Below, piece by piece: positions 26,626 to 36,343 of a stretch of 64,000 nucleotides of DNA. The stretch spans positions 375,849 through 439,848 of the forward strand of contig JBFLZR010000001.1 in assembly GCA_040756055.1 (NCBI GenBank). Direction: 5' to 3'. The notes under the pieces are model-generated. The model made no database searches. It was given only the letters and a program-made list of their open reading frames with translations, and was not told where the DNA came from. The number at the start of each line of letters is the position of its first letter. Within the stretch, counting starts at the first letter, position 1. The translations under genes and the position numbers were made by a program. This stretch comes from Candidatus Zixiibacteriota bacterium. Lineage in GTDB: Bacteria; Zixibacteria; MSB-5A5; GN15; FEB-12.

Positions 26626-27993
26626 TCAATAAAGTAAGTCAGCTGAAATTTTGTCGATTTTCTGCCTCAAAGTCAGATCCAGCGACATCTTTTTAGAGAT
26701 CAAATCACAGGCATGGATCACAGTAGAGTGATCGCGGCCACCGAAAGCCTCTCCGATTGTTTTCAGGGAGTTGTCCGTAAGTGACCTGGAAAGATACATT
26801 GCTACCTGGCGAGCAAGAGCGATGCGGGCCGTTTTTTTCTTGGCGCACATCATGTGTGGGTCTATACCAAAACATTCGGAACTCTTGCGCTGGATAGCGT
26901 CAATAGTTACTTCCTTTTTACGACTTGAGAAGGCATCAGAGAGCACTTTCTCGGCCAGCGGAAGATCTACAGGTTCATTTTTCAAGGATGCATATGCGAG
27001 CAGACGTATCAGGGCGCCCTCGAGTTCACGGATATTGGTCGATACCCGGTCGGCAATAAAACGCACCACATTATCAGGAACACTGATACCTTCCGACTCA
27101 AGCTTTTTGTACAGAATGGCGGTACGATTTTCCAGGTCCGGGGCCTGGAGGTCGGTGACCAAGCCCCACGAGAAGCGCGACAGGAGCCTTTCTTCGAGCC
27201 CTTTAATCTCCTTTGGAGAGCGGTCGGAGGTGAGGACTATCTGCTTGCCGAGATGGTAGAGGGTGTTAAATGTGTGAAAGAACTGTTCCTGTGTGGACTC
27301 CTTTCCCGTAAAAAACTGGATATCGTCGATGACGAGTACATCTACATCGCGATAGACGCGCGTAAAATTAGCCACCGAACTGTTCGAGATGGAGGCGATG
27401 AAGTCGGATGTGAATTTCTCCGAGGTCGCATACATCACTCTCTTGTTCGGGAAAAGCTCCAGTATACGGTGCCCGATAGCCTGGACAATGTGTGTTTTCC
27501 CCAAACCTGTTCCGCCATAGATGTAGAGCGGGTTGTATTTGGTCATACCGGGTGCTTCGGAAACCGCCGTTGCGGCCGCGCAGGCAAACTGATTAAAGTC
27601 GCCTACGACAAGCGAATCAAAGTTGTATTTTCCATTGAGGTTGTGTTGGTGATTTGCAGGAGAAATCCGGACGGCATCACTTGACACTTTCTGGAGAGAG
27701 TCAAGATTGAGTGCAGTCTGCGGTTCTTCTTCAGCCGGCTTGTTAATGACGTACGCCACGGTGTACCTGCGGCCGGAGACTTCATTAAGAGCTTCTTCAA
27801 TCAGTTCGTTGAAGTGGGCTTTGATCCAGTCAGCGACGAACTGATTGGGGACGGCAACCTTGAAATCTCCATTTGAACCCGGCTCCCCTTTGGTAGGCTT
27901 GAGCCAGGTCTTGAACGATTGCTCTTTCACGCGATGCGAAAGGTAGTTGAGGCAATCATCCCACTGGTTTGAATTAGTTACTCTTTCGTACAA
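26626..27993 (-). CDS. dnaA: Chromosomal replication initiator DnaA
   Basis: 455 residues. Domain I is short and basic-aromatic. The AAA+ domain III has NPLYIYGGTGLGKTH and DVLVIDDIQF. Domain IV ends with the helix-turn-helix signature GGRDHSTVIHA (box recognition). It melts the origin and loads DnaB. Clusters of 9-mers on its upstream side suggest autoregulation and a nearby oriC. Confidence 0.98.
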   Translation of the reverse strand: MYERVTNSNQWDDCLNYLSHRVKEQSFKTWLKPTKGEPGSNGDFKVAVPNQFVADWIKAHFNELIEEALNEVSGRRYTVAYVINKPAEEEPQTALNLDSLQKVSSDAVRISPANHQHNLNGKYNFDSLVVGDFNQFACAAATAVSEAPGMTKYNPLYIYGGTGLGKTHIVQAIGHRILELFPNKRVMYATSEKFTSDFIASISNSSVANFTRVYRDVDVLVIDDIQFFTGKESTQEQFFHTFNTLYHLGKQIVLTSDRSPKEIKGLEERLLSRFSWGLVTDLQAPDLENRTAILYKKLESEGISVPDNVVRFIADRVSTNIRELEGALIRLLAYASLKNEPVDLPLAEKVLSDAFSSRKKEVTIDAIQRKSSECFGIDPHMMCAKKKTARIALARQVAMYLSRSLTDNSLKTIGEAFGGRDHSTVIHACDLISKKMSLDLTLRQKIDKISADLLY

Positions 27994-28009
27994 GGCAGTT
28001 TTCCCCCTC

Positions 28010-28430
28010 GTGGTTGTCCACAGAGCCGTTGAAAGTTTTTCTTTTCAGCTTTAGTGAGTTATAGCGGTACGGGTCACGCCCGTTAAAAATTATCAACATC
28101 TTTATCAACAATTTACTGTTTATTAGGTAATTGAAAGGTGAAGCCGGGTAAGGAGTTTTAGCTTGCCATCTATACTTACCCACAATTTATCAACAATTCG
28201 GGGCCTGTCTAATTTCATGCTAATTAATAGAGCAACGGGGGGATGTCGTCAAGCGCAGTCACAAACATTAATTCACATTTTTTTAAAGCGCTTGCTTGAT
28301 ACGGTCTTATAGAGGGGAAAAAATATGCCCGGTTCGGTCTCATGCTCGTCGAGTGTAGTGTTTAATTTTCTACGGACAAAAAGTTTGTTATTAACATATA
28401 GTTATCCAGCTAACACCGCGCTAACATGCA
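28010..28430. other. Probable oriC: DnaA-box cluster upstream of dnaA
   Basis: AT-rich sequence just upstream of dnaA contains TTATCAACA at 28090-28098, 28102-28110 and 28187-28195 and TTACCCACA at 28176-28184, all in one orientation. A further TTATCC-containing site lies near 28400. The first two boxes are 12 bp apart. I could not compute GC skew, so the origin call rests on box clustering and gene context. Confidence 0.6.
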
Positions 28431-28713
28431 TGATGTTTGTCGAGAGTGCATCCCGGCGCAAAAACAATTTTGCTCTGTGATAGTGAGTCGAGAGGAGAGT
28501 TCTTTTTCCCACGAGGGCGAGTTGGTGCGGGACATGCCGGCCGGCGCACGGTTGTGATCGGCTTGCGCATCACAACCAAAGATGTAATCTTTAATGTATT
28601 TGTTACTACCTCGCAGCATACTTTCGTCAGGCTCAATGAGTTTGGTTTGAGTGAAGCGATGTGCTCGTTGGAGGCGCCGTGCCATCGCGCGATGCAGCAG
28701 ATAAGATCGTGGG
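28431..28713. other. Gene-free stretch right of the presumed origin
   Basis: This stretch, with the preceding 400 bp, gives a 720-bp gap between dnaA and lspA. It holds one 9-bp inverted repeat (GGTTGTGAT / ATCACAACC at 28550-28577) without a T-tract. Short open frames on both strands have no recognisable domain or ribosome site. I see no RNA gene that I could defend. Confidence 0.5.
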
Positions 28714-29244
28714 CTATAGAGAGGGAAAAGAGTGATTTTTGGGAGTGTCGGCGGGGTGCGGCTGTGGGTGGGTGAAAAAGAATATTTTGATAAGCAGGTA
28801 TACGATTGAGCAGCTTATGACTGCATCGGCAATATTAAAAGTCCACCAACGCTCGAGGTTATAGCCGAACAGATTTATATCGAAGAAATCGAAATCCAGA
28901 AAGTCGACAACCCTTCCGAAGCGTATCCGATCGATGATATTTCCAATCGCGCCACCGGCGATAAGTCCCAGAGCGGTGGTAATATAATATTTTTCGCGAT
29001 GTGAGTATATATAGTATAGCAAGAAGATGAGAATCAGGATGGATGAAAGGAGGTAATAGGTGGGGGATCCGAAGTTGGTTCCCATAGCGCCGCCCTCATT
29101 GTATACCAGGGTAAGTTGGAAAAAATCGCCAAGGACTTTGACCGGTGGACGATCCGCGAGATAAGCGAGAGCCATCATTTTGGTGAACTGGTCGACGATG
29201 GCGGCGACGACGATGGCGACGGCGGGTAAAAGTAACTTTCTCAA
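28714..29244 (-). CDS. lspA: Lipoprotein signal peptidase (signal peptidase II)
   Basis: 176 residues and four membrane spans. The family blocks are VDQFTK, YNEGGAMG, GAIGNIIDRIRFGRVVDFLDF (first catalytic Asp) and FNIADAVIS (second catalytic Asp). It cleaves prolipoproteins before the lipidated cysteine, which fits the many lipoproteins in this window. The C-terminus carries a proline-rich tail (THPQPHPADTPKN) beyond the usual end. The gene is last in ileS-dksA-lspA, 4 bp after its neighbour. Confidence 0.95.
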   Translation of the reverse strand: MRKLLLPAVAIVVAAIVDQFTKMMALAYLADRPPVKVLGDFFQLTLVYNEGGAMGTNFGSPTYYLLSSILILIFLLYYIYSHREKYYITTALGLIAGGAIGNIIDRIRFGRVVDFLDFDFFDINLFGYNLERWWTFNIADAVISCSIVYLLIKIFFFTHPQPHPADTPKNHSFPSL

Positions 29245-29248
29245 TTTA

Positions 29249-29632
29249 CTATTTTCTCGAGGGGCCTTTTTCTTCTTCAGCTGATTTGCACTCGATACAC
29301 AGGCGGGCGTGGGGTACGGCCTTCAAACGATCGAACCCTATTGGTCGGCCGCAGGCGACACATGTGCCATAGTCTCCGCGATCAATACGTCTGATAGCCT
29401 CCTCGATATGATACAGAAACCGTCCCGATTTGGAACTGAGCATGAATGCCATTTCGCGCTCCATAGCGTCTGTTCCTTGGTCAGCCATATGATAAGAGTA
29501 GGCTGAGAGATCACCGGTCGAATCTTTGATGGTCTGAGCGAGTTTGGCGTTCATCGAGGAGAGTTCCTCGTAAAGAGCATCTCTTTTTTCGACCAGAATT
29601 TTTCTTAATTTTTCTAACTCGGTTTTTCTCAT
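29249..29632 (-). CDS. DksA/TraR C4 zinc-finger protein
   Basis: 127 residues: an N-terminal coiled coil (about 1-80) and a C4 zinc finger, CVACGRPI...CIEC. Proteins of this family enter the secondary channel of RNA polymerase or have related roles. The conserved coiled-coil tip motif of true DksA was not clearly seen. It is sandwiched by 3-4 bp between ileS and lspA, an arrangement seen in several phyla. Confidence 0.9.
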   Translation of the reverse strand: MRKTELEKLRKILVEKRDALYEELSSMNAKLAQTIKDSTGDLSAYSYHMADQGTDAMEREMAFMLSSKSGRFLYHIEEAIRRIDRGDYGTCVACGRPIGFDRLKAVPHARLCIECKSAEEEKGPSRK

Positions 29633-29635
29633 TTA

Positions 29636-32600
29636 TTACCCCTCAGCAGGCTTTTTTCTTATTGTGGCTATAGCGGCCTTAACGCCATTTATGTTCCATT
29701 CGGTACTACCGTCGAATGCCTTCTCCGAAATAAACGAGATGCGGTCCGCAAGAGTTTCGCGCTTGATGAAATCTTCGTATTTTCTGACTGCATCGGCCAG
29801 TTGATCGTTGGAGTTTATCTTTATATCAATCCGGTCGGTGACCTCATAGCCGGAAGTTTTGCGCATGTTCTGGACTTTGTTGACGATTTCGCGCGCGAAA
29901 CCCTCGTCGATGAGTTCATCGGTCATATGAATATCAAGCGCGACAGTCAGCTGACCCTCGCTTTCAACGGCGTAGCCTTCATTTTCGGTCTTTATGACCT
30001 CAACTTCTTCGTCGGACAGTACAATTTTCTCCGGGTCGGCCTGGAAAGTCAAGGTTTTTGTCTCGGCGAACTGTTTGACCTGGTCGGATTCGAGGCCCGA
30101 GACGAAGGCCGCGGCCTGTTTGGCGTGGGGGCCGAGTTTGGGGCCGGCCGTCTTGAAATTGAGCTTGGCGGAGTAAGTCACCAGCTTATCGAGGTTATCC
30201 GCCATGAAGACCTGTTTGATGTTGAGCTCGGACTTAATAATATCGACAAACTCCTGAAGCCGTTGCGACGGCACCCACTTGGGTGGGTTTATCATCAGTT
30301 GCGCCAGGGGTTGTCTGACTTTAAGGTTTTTGCGGGAACGGGCCGCGCGTCCGAGCGAAACAATCTTCTCGACGATATCCATCGTTTGTTCCAGTTCGGT
30401 GTCAATGAGGGACTCGTCGGCTACGGGGTAATCGTCCATGTGGACTGAAAGGGGTATGCCGAATTTCTCGCGCGAAGCTCCCATGAGTTCTTTCCAGATG
30501 ATCTCCGCCATAAACGGCGCTACCGGGGCGCTGAGCCTGCATACGCCGACGAGGACCCGGTAGAGGGTGAGGTAAGCGCGCATCTTTGACGGGTCGTCCT
30601 CTTCGGCCCAGAATCTACGGCGACTGTTGCGGACGTACCAGTTCGAAAGTTCTTCGATTACGAAATGCTGAATGGCTCGAACCGGACGGGTGATCTCGTA
30701 GCTGTCGAACGATTCCGTGACTTCTTTCACCAGCGAGTTGTATTTGGAGATAATCCACCTGTCGAACCTCTCCGGCTCGCCCGCTTTCTCTTCCAGGAAG
30801 GCGTCTATGGTCATACCGTCGGCATCGGCGCGCTCGACAATTCTGTCGATGTTGGCGTAGATGGCGAAAAAGGAGTAGGTGTTGCGGAAGGTATCGAAAT
30901 ACTTGCGTACCACCTCGCCCAGTCCTTCCAATCCGAATTTCGTCGGAAGCCATGGATTGGAGGTGGAGACAAGATACCAGCGGACCGGGTCGGCGCCGTA
31001 GTTGTCGACGGTGACGAACGGATCTATGACGTTACCTTTGTGCTTGGACATCTTTTTGCCCTCGATGTCGAGAATGAATTCAAGCACGACGACGTTTTTG
31101 AACGGTGCCTTGTCGAAAAGCAGGGTGGAGATGGCCAGCAGCGAGTAGAACCACCCGCGAGTCTGGTCAACAGCTTCGGATATGAAATCGGCCGGGTATT
31201 TCTTTTCGAATTCTTCTTTATTCTCAAAGGGGTAGTGCCACTGGGCATACGGCATCGCGCCCGAGTCAAACCATACATCGACGACTTCCGGGATGCGGTT
31301 CATTTTGCCGCCGCACTCGCAGGTCAGCCTGACCTCATCCATCATCGGTTTATGAAGGTCAATTTCGTCGGGAAGACTGACCGCTTCCTTGCGGAGCTGT
31401 TCGATGGAGCCGACAGCTCTCTGTTTGCCGCATTTTGGATCTTCGCAGATCCAGATCGGGATGGGCGTTCCCCAGAATCTCTCTCTTGAGAGCGACCAGT
31501 CGACATTGTTTTCGAGCCAGTTGAGCATACGCCCGGTGCGGATATCATCGGGATGCCAGTTGATATCATTGTTGTTCTTAATGAGCTGATCTTTGAACCG
31601 GGTTGTTTTTAGATACCACGACGGCTGGGCGATGTAGATAAGGGGTGAATCACAGCGCCAGCAGAAGGGGTAGTTGTGCTCGTAGAGTTCTTTCTTGAAC
31701 AGTCTTCCGGCTGTTTTCAAATCTTTGATTATAATCGGATCCGCGTCTTTGATGAACATTCCGTTGTAGGGTTTCGCGAAATCCTTGAACATGCCGTTGG
31801 CATGAATTGCCTGGAAAACCGGCAGGCCGTGTTGTTTGCCGACTTCGTAGTCATCGGCGCCGAATCCCGGAGCTATGTGGACGATACCGGTACCATCTTC
31901 GAGAGTCACAAAGTCGCCGGTGATGACATAGAACGCCTTGTCGGCGTCTTCTTTGAAGGTATCGAAGAGCGGGATGTATTTGCGTTTGAAGAAATCCTTG
32001 CCTTTGAATCTGTTCATCACTGTGACTTCAGCGTCGCCGCCGAACGTGTGATAGACAAGAGCTTCGGCCAGAACGAGTTTTTCCCCTTGGAATTCGACCA
32101 TAACATAGTCGGCATCAGCTTTCATGCACAGGGCGGCGTTTGATGGGAGCGTCCACGGGGTGGTGGTCCATACCAAATAAGAGAAGTCACCATCGGCCGC
32201 TTTCACTTTTACGTAGAGCGATGGGTCCTTGACCAGTTCATACCCCTGAGCTACCTCGTGTGATGAAAGTCCGGTGCCGCAACGCGGGCAATAGGGAAGA
32301 GTCTTGTAGCCTTTGTAAATGAGGTCGCGATCGAAGAAGTTCTTGAGTATCCACCAGACGGTTTCGATGTATTGGTTTTTCAGAGTGACGTAGGCGTCGT
32401 CCAAGTCGAGCCAGTAGCCGATGCGCCGGGTTATCAGGTTCCACTCATCGAGATACTTGAAAACCGATTCGCGGCATTTCTGGTTGAATTCTTTAATGCC
32501 ATATTCGACCACCTGGGCTTTGCTGGTCAGTTTGAGCTGTTTTTCGACCTCGATTTCGACCGGCAGCCCGTGGGTATCCCACCCTGCTTTGCGGTCCACC

Positions 32601-32836
32601 CGGAAGCCTTTCATGGCTTTGTAGCGGCAGATTAAGTCTTTGACAGTACGCGAGATAACGTGATGAATGCCGGGCCGGCCGTTCGCCGTTGGAGGGCCTT
32701 CGTAGAATACAAAATGCGGCCGGTCTTTGGCCATTTCATTAGCCCTGTGGAAGACGTTGTTGTCGTCCCAGAATTTCAGAACTTGCTCTTCGGCCTTTGG
32801 CAGCGAGAAATTATCTTTAAGTGGGTCGAATTTCAT
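29636..32836 (-). CDS. ileS: Isoleucyl-tRNA synthetase, KMSKH type
   Basis: 1066 residues from the ATG at 32836, which has GAGGAAAG five bases upstream; an upstream start would add nine residues. It is a class I synthetase with GIHHV at the HIGH position (about residues 61-65), a CP1 editing domain, a Cys-rich zinc motif (CEDPKCGKQ and CECGGKM) and KMSKHKGNVIDP. KMSKH with the HHV signature marks the IleRS2-like (eukaryote-type) clade, whose members are often tolerant of mupirocin. That property is inferred from the clade and was not seen directly. Confidence 0.95.
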   Translation of the reverse strand: MKFDPLKDNFSLPKAEEQVLKFWDDNNVFHRANEMAKDRPHFVFYEGPPTANGRPGIHHVISRTVKDLICRYKAMKGFRVDRKAGWDTHGLPVEIEVEKQLKLTSKAQVVEYGIKEFNQKCRESVFKYLDEWNLITRRIGYWLDLDDAYVTLKNQYIETVWWILKNFFDRDLIYKGYKTLPYCPRCGTGLSSHEVAQGYELVKDPSLYVKVKAADGDFSYLVWTTTPWTLPSNAALCMKADADYVMVEFQGEKLVLAEALVYHTFGGDAEVTVMNRFKGKDFFKRKYIPLFDTFKEDADKAFYVITGDFVTLEDGTGIVHIAPGFGADDYEVGKQHGLPVFQAIHANGMFKDFAKPYNGMFIKDADPIIIKDLKTAGRLFKKELYEHNYPFCWRCDSPLIYIAQPSWYLKTTRFKDQLIKNNNDINWHPDDIRTGRMLNWLENNVDWSLSRERFWGTPIPIWICEDPKCGKQRAVGSIEQLRKEAVSLPDEIDLHKPMMDEVRLTCECGGKMNRIPEVVDVWFDSGAMPYAQWHYPFENKEEFEKKYPADFISEAVDQTRGWFYSLLAISTLLFDKAPFKNVVVLEFILDIEGKKMSKHKGNVIDPFVTVDNYGADPVRWYLVSTSNPWLPTKFGLEGLGEVVRKYFDTFRNTYSFFAIYANIDRIVERADADGMTIDAFLEEKAGEPERFDRWIISKYNSLVKEVTESFDSYEITRPVRAIQHFVIEELSNWYVRNSRRRFWAEEDDPSKMRAYLTLYRVLVGVCRLSAPVAPFMAEIIWKELMGASREKFGIPLSVHMDDYPVADESLIDTELEQTMDIVEKIVSLGRAARSRKNLKVRQPLAQLMINPPKWVPSQRLQEFVDIIKSELNIKQVFMADNLDKLVTYSAKLNFKTAGPKLGPHAKQAAAFVSGLESDQVKQFAETKTLTFQADPEKIVLSDEEVEVIKTENEGYAVESEGQLTVALDIHMTDELIDEGFAREIVNKVQNMRKTSGYEVTDRIDIKINSNDQLADAVRKYEDFIKRETLADRISFISEKAFDGSTEWNINGVKAAIATIRKKPAEG

Positions 32837-32922
32837 AGGTACTTTCCTCAAATAACCCATCAATTTAGGCCGTTGACCGGTTTTTGTAAAGGGATTTGTG
32901 GTTGGAGGCTCTTCCGGACAGC

Positions 32923-34740
32923 CTACCCGGTCAGTTTCTCTACCTCATCGACCTGCTCGGCAAACAGCTTGAGTGTTGCCTCGAAAGGAGCCGGGGTGGT
33001 CATATCGACCCCGCAGGCTTTCAACAGCTCGATAGGATAGTCCTTACCGCCGGATTTCAGCAGTTCCAGGTAGCGATCCATGATGCCCGGTTCACCTCTG
33101 ACTATCATATCCATTATCGCCTGCGAGGCGGCGTAGGAGGTGGCATATTGATAGACATAGAAAGTCAGGTAAAAGTGCGGGATGCGGGCCCATTTGTAGG
33201 TGGAGTACTCGTCGAGGGTGAGGGCGGGACCGTAGTAGCCCTTGGTGAGGTCGGCCCAGAGTTCGGTGAGTGATTCTGGTGAGAGAGCCTGGCCGCTCTC
33301 GACGTGCTCGTGAATCGCCAGTTCGAAACGGGCGTACATGACCTGGTGGAAGTATGTCCCCATGGTATTGTCGATATGCCGGTTGAGCAGGTAGAGCTTT
33401 TCCTTCTTAGTCTCGGCTCTGCTGAGCAAGTATTGGAGCAGGAAGTTCTCGTTGAGGGTGGAAGCTACCTCGGCAACGAAGATTGAATACTGAGCTTTCG
33501 GATATGGTTGGGTTGAATTGGACAGGTAGCTGTGCATGGCGTGGCCCATTTCATGGGCCAGCGTGAACACATTATCGACAGTGTTGTTGTAGTTCATCAG
33601 CACGAACGGATGCACCGCGTGACTCCCCCAGCTATAGGCGCCGCTGGCTTTGCCCTGCGTCTCAAACACATCGACCCATCGCGAAGTGAACGCTTCCTGA
33701 AGCTTCTGGTGATATTTGTCACCGAGCGGCTTTAGGGCTTCAAGAGTCTGGCTTACGGCCTGATCGTAAGGGATATCGTAATCTTTCTCGGCAAAGAGCG
33801 GGCAGAGCATATCATAGGGAGCGATTTCATCGAGCTTCATTATCTTTTTGCGAAGGGCTGTCCATTTGTGAAGTCCTTCGAGATTGCTTTCGGTGGTGTC
33901 GAGCAGCGATGTGTAGACCGAAGTCGGGATGTTGTTCGAGTCAAGGGCGCTCTCCAGGCTGCTTTTGTATTTACGGGCGCGGGCGTAGAAGATGTTCTTG
34001 TTCACTTCGGTGGAAAGGGTCGCTCCGATGGTGTTGAGGTGGTCCTTATAAGCGGAGTGGAAAGCATCGCTGGCGTCGCGGCGCACTCTCGGATCGGATG
34101 ATTCCATGAATTTGGCGAAGCGCTGTTTGGTGAGTTCGATCTCGTCTCCCTTGTCATCTTTGATCGGGGGGTACTTGATGTCGGCATCGTCGAGAAGGGA
34201 AAAGATATTATCCGGCCCCTTGGCGACCGTGGCGGCCAGAGACAAGAGCTCCTCGACTTCTTCGGAGCGGATATGGGCGCGTGATCGGACCAGCTCTTTA
34301 ATATAGAAATCGTAGATATCGGTCTTTTCGAATTGGTCAGCCATCCGGTAGAGTTGTTCGTCGGTGAGCTTAAGCAGTTCCGGTTCCACGAATGAAAAGG
34401 CAGCGTTGGCTTCGGCGGCGAACATGGCCGCTTTTTCGACCATAGCCTGGTATTTCGAAACGCGGCTGTCGATATCTCGATTGAGCTGGGCGTATTGATA
34501 CAACCTCGAGATCATCTTGGATAGCTCGGTACGGAGTTCGAGACACGCGAAGACTATGGCCGGGTCGGTGCTGAGTTGACCGGCGAACTCTTTGGCCTTT
34601 TCTGCTGTCTGCTGGGCTTTTTTGAAATGTTGCTGCCAGATGTCATCGGATTCGTAGATGTCAGCCAGGCGCCAGGTGTATTTTTCTTCGATGTCGGTGC
34701 GCTGCGGAATGTCTTTGGGGCCGCTTTTGGGTGCGGTCAT
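32923..34740 (-). CDS. pepF: Oligoendopeptidase F (M3 family)
   Basis: 605 residues, normal for the family. The zinc motif HEMGHAMHSYLS (HExxH) is intact, followed by FVAEVASTLNE with the third ligand Glu. There is no signal peptide. It degrades short peptides in the cytoplasm. AAGGGA precedes the start. The gene lies alone between ileS and the acetyltransferase, with a hairpin on its upstream side. Confidence 0.95.
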   Translation of the reverse strand: MTAPKSGPKDIPQRTDIEEKYTWRLADIYESDDIWQQHFKKAQQTAEKAKEFAGQLSTDPAIVFACLELRTELSKMISRLYQYAQLNRDIDSRVSKYQAMVEKAAMFAAEANAAFSFVEPELLKLTDEQLYRMADQFEKTDIYDFYIKELVRSRAHIRSEEVEELLSLAATVAKGPDNIFSLLDDADIKYPPIKDDKGDEIELTKQRFAKFMESSDPRVRRDASDAFHSAYKDHLNTIGATLSTEVNKNIFYARARKYKSSLESALDSNNIPTSVYTSLLDTTESNLEGLHKWTALRKKIMKLDEIAPYDMLCPLFAEKDYDIPYDQAVSQTLEALKPLGDKYHQKLQEAFTSRWVDVFETQGKASGAYSWGSHAVHPFVLMNYNNTVDNVFTLAHEMGHAMHSYLSNSTQPYPKAQYSIFVAEVASTLNENFLLQYLLSRAETKKEKLYLLNRHIDNTMGTYFHQVMYARFELAIHEHVESGQALSPESLTELWADLTKGYYGPALTLDEYSTYKWARIPHFYLTFYVYQYATSYAASQAIMDMIVRGEPGIMDRYLELLKSGGKDYPIELLKACGVDMTTPAPFEATLKLFAEQVDEVEKLTG

Positions 34741-34809
34741 ATTTCTGTCCCTTTCGGTGTAAGCTCGACGATTGCCTTGAATAAACGAAAAACGGTTAAC
34801 AAATGCAAC

Positions 34810-34837
34810 AGCGGTTGAACCCGAAGGTTCAACCGCT
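34810..34837 (-). terminator. Perfect 12-bp hairpin after the acetyltransferase gene
   Basis: AGCGGTTGAACC and GGTTCAACCGCT pair perfectly around a CGAA loop. It lies about 30 bp past the minus-strand stop. A short weakly T-rich tail follows (GCATTTGTTAA on the minus strand). It is a probable terminator, though it could also be a palindromic repeat. Confidence 0.6.
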
Positions 34838-34867
34838 GGTAACTTTAGAGTCCAACGACCGTGTTTC

Positions 34868-36124
34868 CTAAAATGACGTCAGGCAGACCGGTTTCTGCTC
34901 GGTGGCAAACAGTTTGTGAAGCAGGTCGATATATTCGGGCCCCGAAACCTCGGCCATACCATATTTGACCAGCGATTTCAAGCCCACCGCGCCCATGAGC
35001 AGTGACGAGAAGTCCGAAATGTCCAGCTTCAGCTCGACATCGTGTGGCGACTTTTTCGTTTTGATCTCCGGTTTGCCGTCAGAGAAATATATCACCAGGC
35101 TGCCATCGTTTTCTTTGAGAAATGAATCCGTAGCCGTGAGTTTGAGCCGGACGGTCTGGCCGCCGAAGTCGTGGTCGCCCAGAATCTCAAAAACCTGCCG
35201 GGTGTTGAGGACTCTGAACATGATACCCACGCCGGAGATGTGACTCTCGTGATATACCGGCTGCATGAGATTACCGCTATCGTTGCGCGGATCTTTCAGC
35301 AGGTAATGGAAGTCATCATCGTTGGTGTGGAAGATGATTCGGTTGATCTGGTCGGCCTGGGTGCGCAGGAAGGTCATGAGTTCGAGCAGCGCCTCGGGGT
35401 GTTCGTAGATGAGTTCGTGAACAACGATGTAGTTGTCTACGAAGTTGGTTGCTTTGCCGCGCTCGAAACTGAACAGGATATAGCCCTCGATACGACCGTT
35501 GTTTTCATAGCCGACATATTTAACGGTTTTGGCGAGTTCGTAGCGTATTTTACGATGAACCAGGGTTTCTTCTATCATGCCGGTCACCCGGTCGACCTGG
35601 CGGTTGTAACAGTCGTTGAGAGCTTTCATGTCGCTTTTGCCGAGTATCCGGATATGTTTTTTGCTGCCACCGGTGGGAAGGTCTGGCGGCTTGACTTTGT
35701 ACACGTGGCCTTTGGGGCCGAGACCGCAGCCCATAGCTTTATAGAAGTCCGGTCTGAAGGGCCAGAGGACCGCAAACGGTGCGTTTTGCCTGCGATAGTG
35801 ACGGAAGTAGAAACGCATTATGTCGCGGGCCACGTGTTCTTTCTTGTGAATAAGACCTACCGCCAGCGATCCGCCGCCCCCGGCGAGGACTTTGTGGCCG
35901 AACAGGTTCATGGTGTAGTCATAGAGCGCCAGCGCGCCCAGCATCTCTTTGCCTTCGTACATCGCCCAGTACGATATACGCTTGTCCTTGCTTCGCAAGG
36001 CGAGTCTTTCGCGGATGCGCCTTTTGTCTTCTTCGGTGGACATGGGCAGGCCGGGGTAGGCATCGGCCATGATATCGATGAATTTTCCGATATCTCTCGG
36101 TGGAATTTTTTTGATTTCGTTCAT
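34868..36124 (-). CDS. Eis-like GNAT acetyltransferase with SCP2-like C-terminus
   Basis: 418 residues with the three-part Eis layout: an N-terminal GNAT domain (SLAVGLIHKKEHVARDIMRFYFRHYRRQ holds the acetyl-CoA pyrophosphate loop), a second GNAT-like domain, and a C-terminal sterol-carrier-like domain (VRLKLTATDSFLKENDGSLVIYF). Eis proteins acetylate amines, including aminoglycosides and lysines. The physiological substrate here is unknown. The C-terminus ends in Phe, close to the C-terminal carboxylate used for catalysis in Eis. Confidence 0.82.
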   Translation of the reverse strand: MNEIKKIPPRDIGKFIDIMADAYPGLPMSTEEDKRRIRERLALRSKDKRISYWAMYEGKEMLGALALYDYTMNLFGHKVLAGGGGSLAVGLIHKKEHVARDIMRFYFRHYRRQNAPFAVLWPFRPDFYKAMGCGLGPKGHVYKVKPPDLPTGGSKKHIRILGKSDMKALNDCYNRQVDRVTGMIEETLVHRKIRYELAKTVKYVGYENNGRIEGYILFSFERGKATNFVDNYIVVHELIYEHPEALLELMTFLRTQADQINRIIFHTNDDDFHYLLKDPRNDSGNLMQPVYHESHISGVGIMFRVLNTRQVFEILGDHDFGGQTVRLKLTATDSFLKENDGSLVIYFSDGKPEIKTKKSPHDVELKLDISDFSSLLMGAVGLKSLVKYGMAEVSGPEYIDLLHKLFATEQKPVCLTSF

Positions 36125-36343
36125 ATTCTGAATTAAGCGACCCCAATTTTAAAAATCAATGTTTCGTTTTATTGGGGCTTATACGGGAAAAAGCGCCGAA
36201 AGTTGTCCCAAGGGGTAACCTGCCTCAAGGCGCCGGCGCACGATTGCTTGACAAAAGCCGGGGAGAAAGGTTATTTTTGAGTTGTATAAACATTTGCAGC
36301 GCTCCAACGAGACATCACTAAATCTAAATACAAGGGAGGATTG
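36125..36343. other. Divergent intergenic region with weak promoter match
   Basis: TTGACA at 36248-36253 is followed after 17 nt by TTATTT, a weak sigma-70 pair pointing to the lipoprotein gene. No other element is evident. Confidence 0.3.

Noticed and set aside
28410-28685. 91-codon minus-strand frame in the dnaA-lspA gap
   Set aside because: It has no ribosome site or recognisable domain and lies in a probable origin region.
35171-36136. 321-codon plus-strand frame opposite the Eis-like gene
   Set aside because: It is a shadow of the acetyltransferase, with no motif and no ribosome site.
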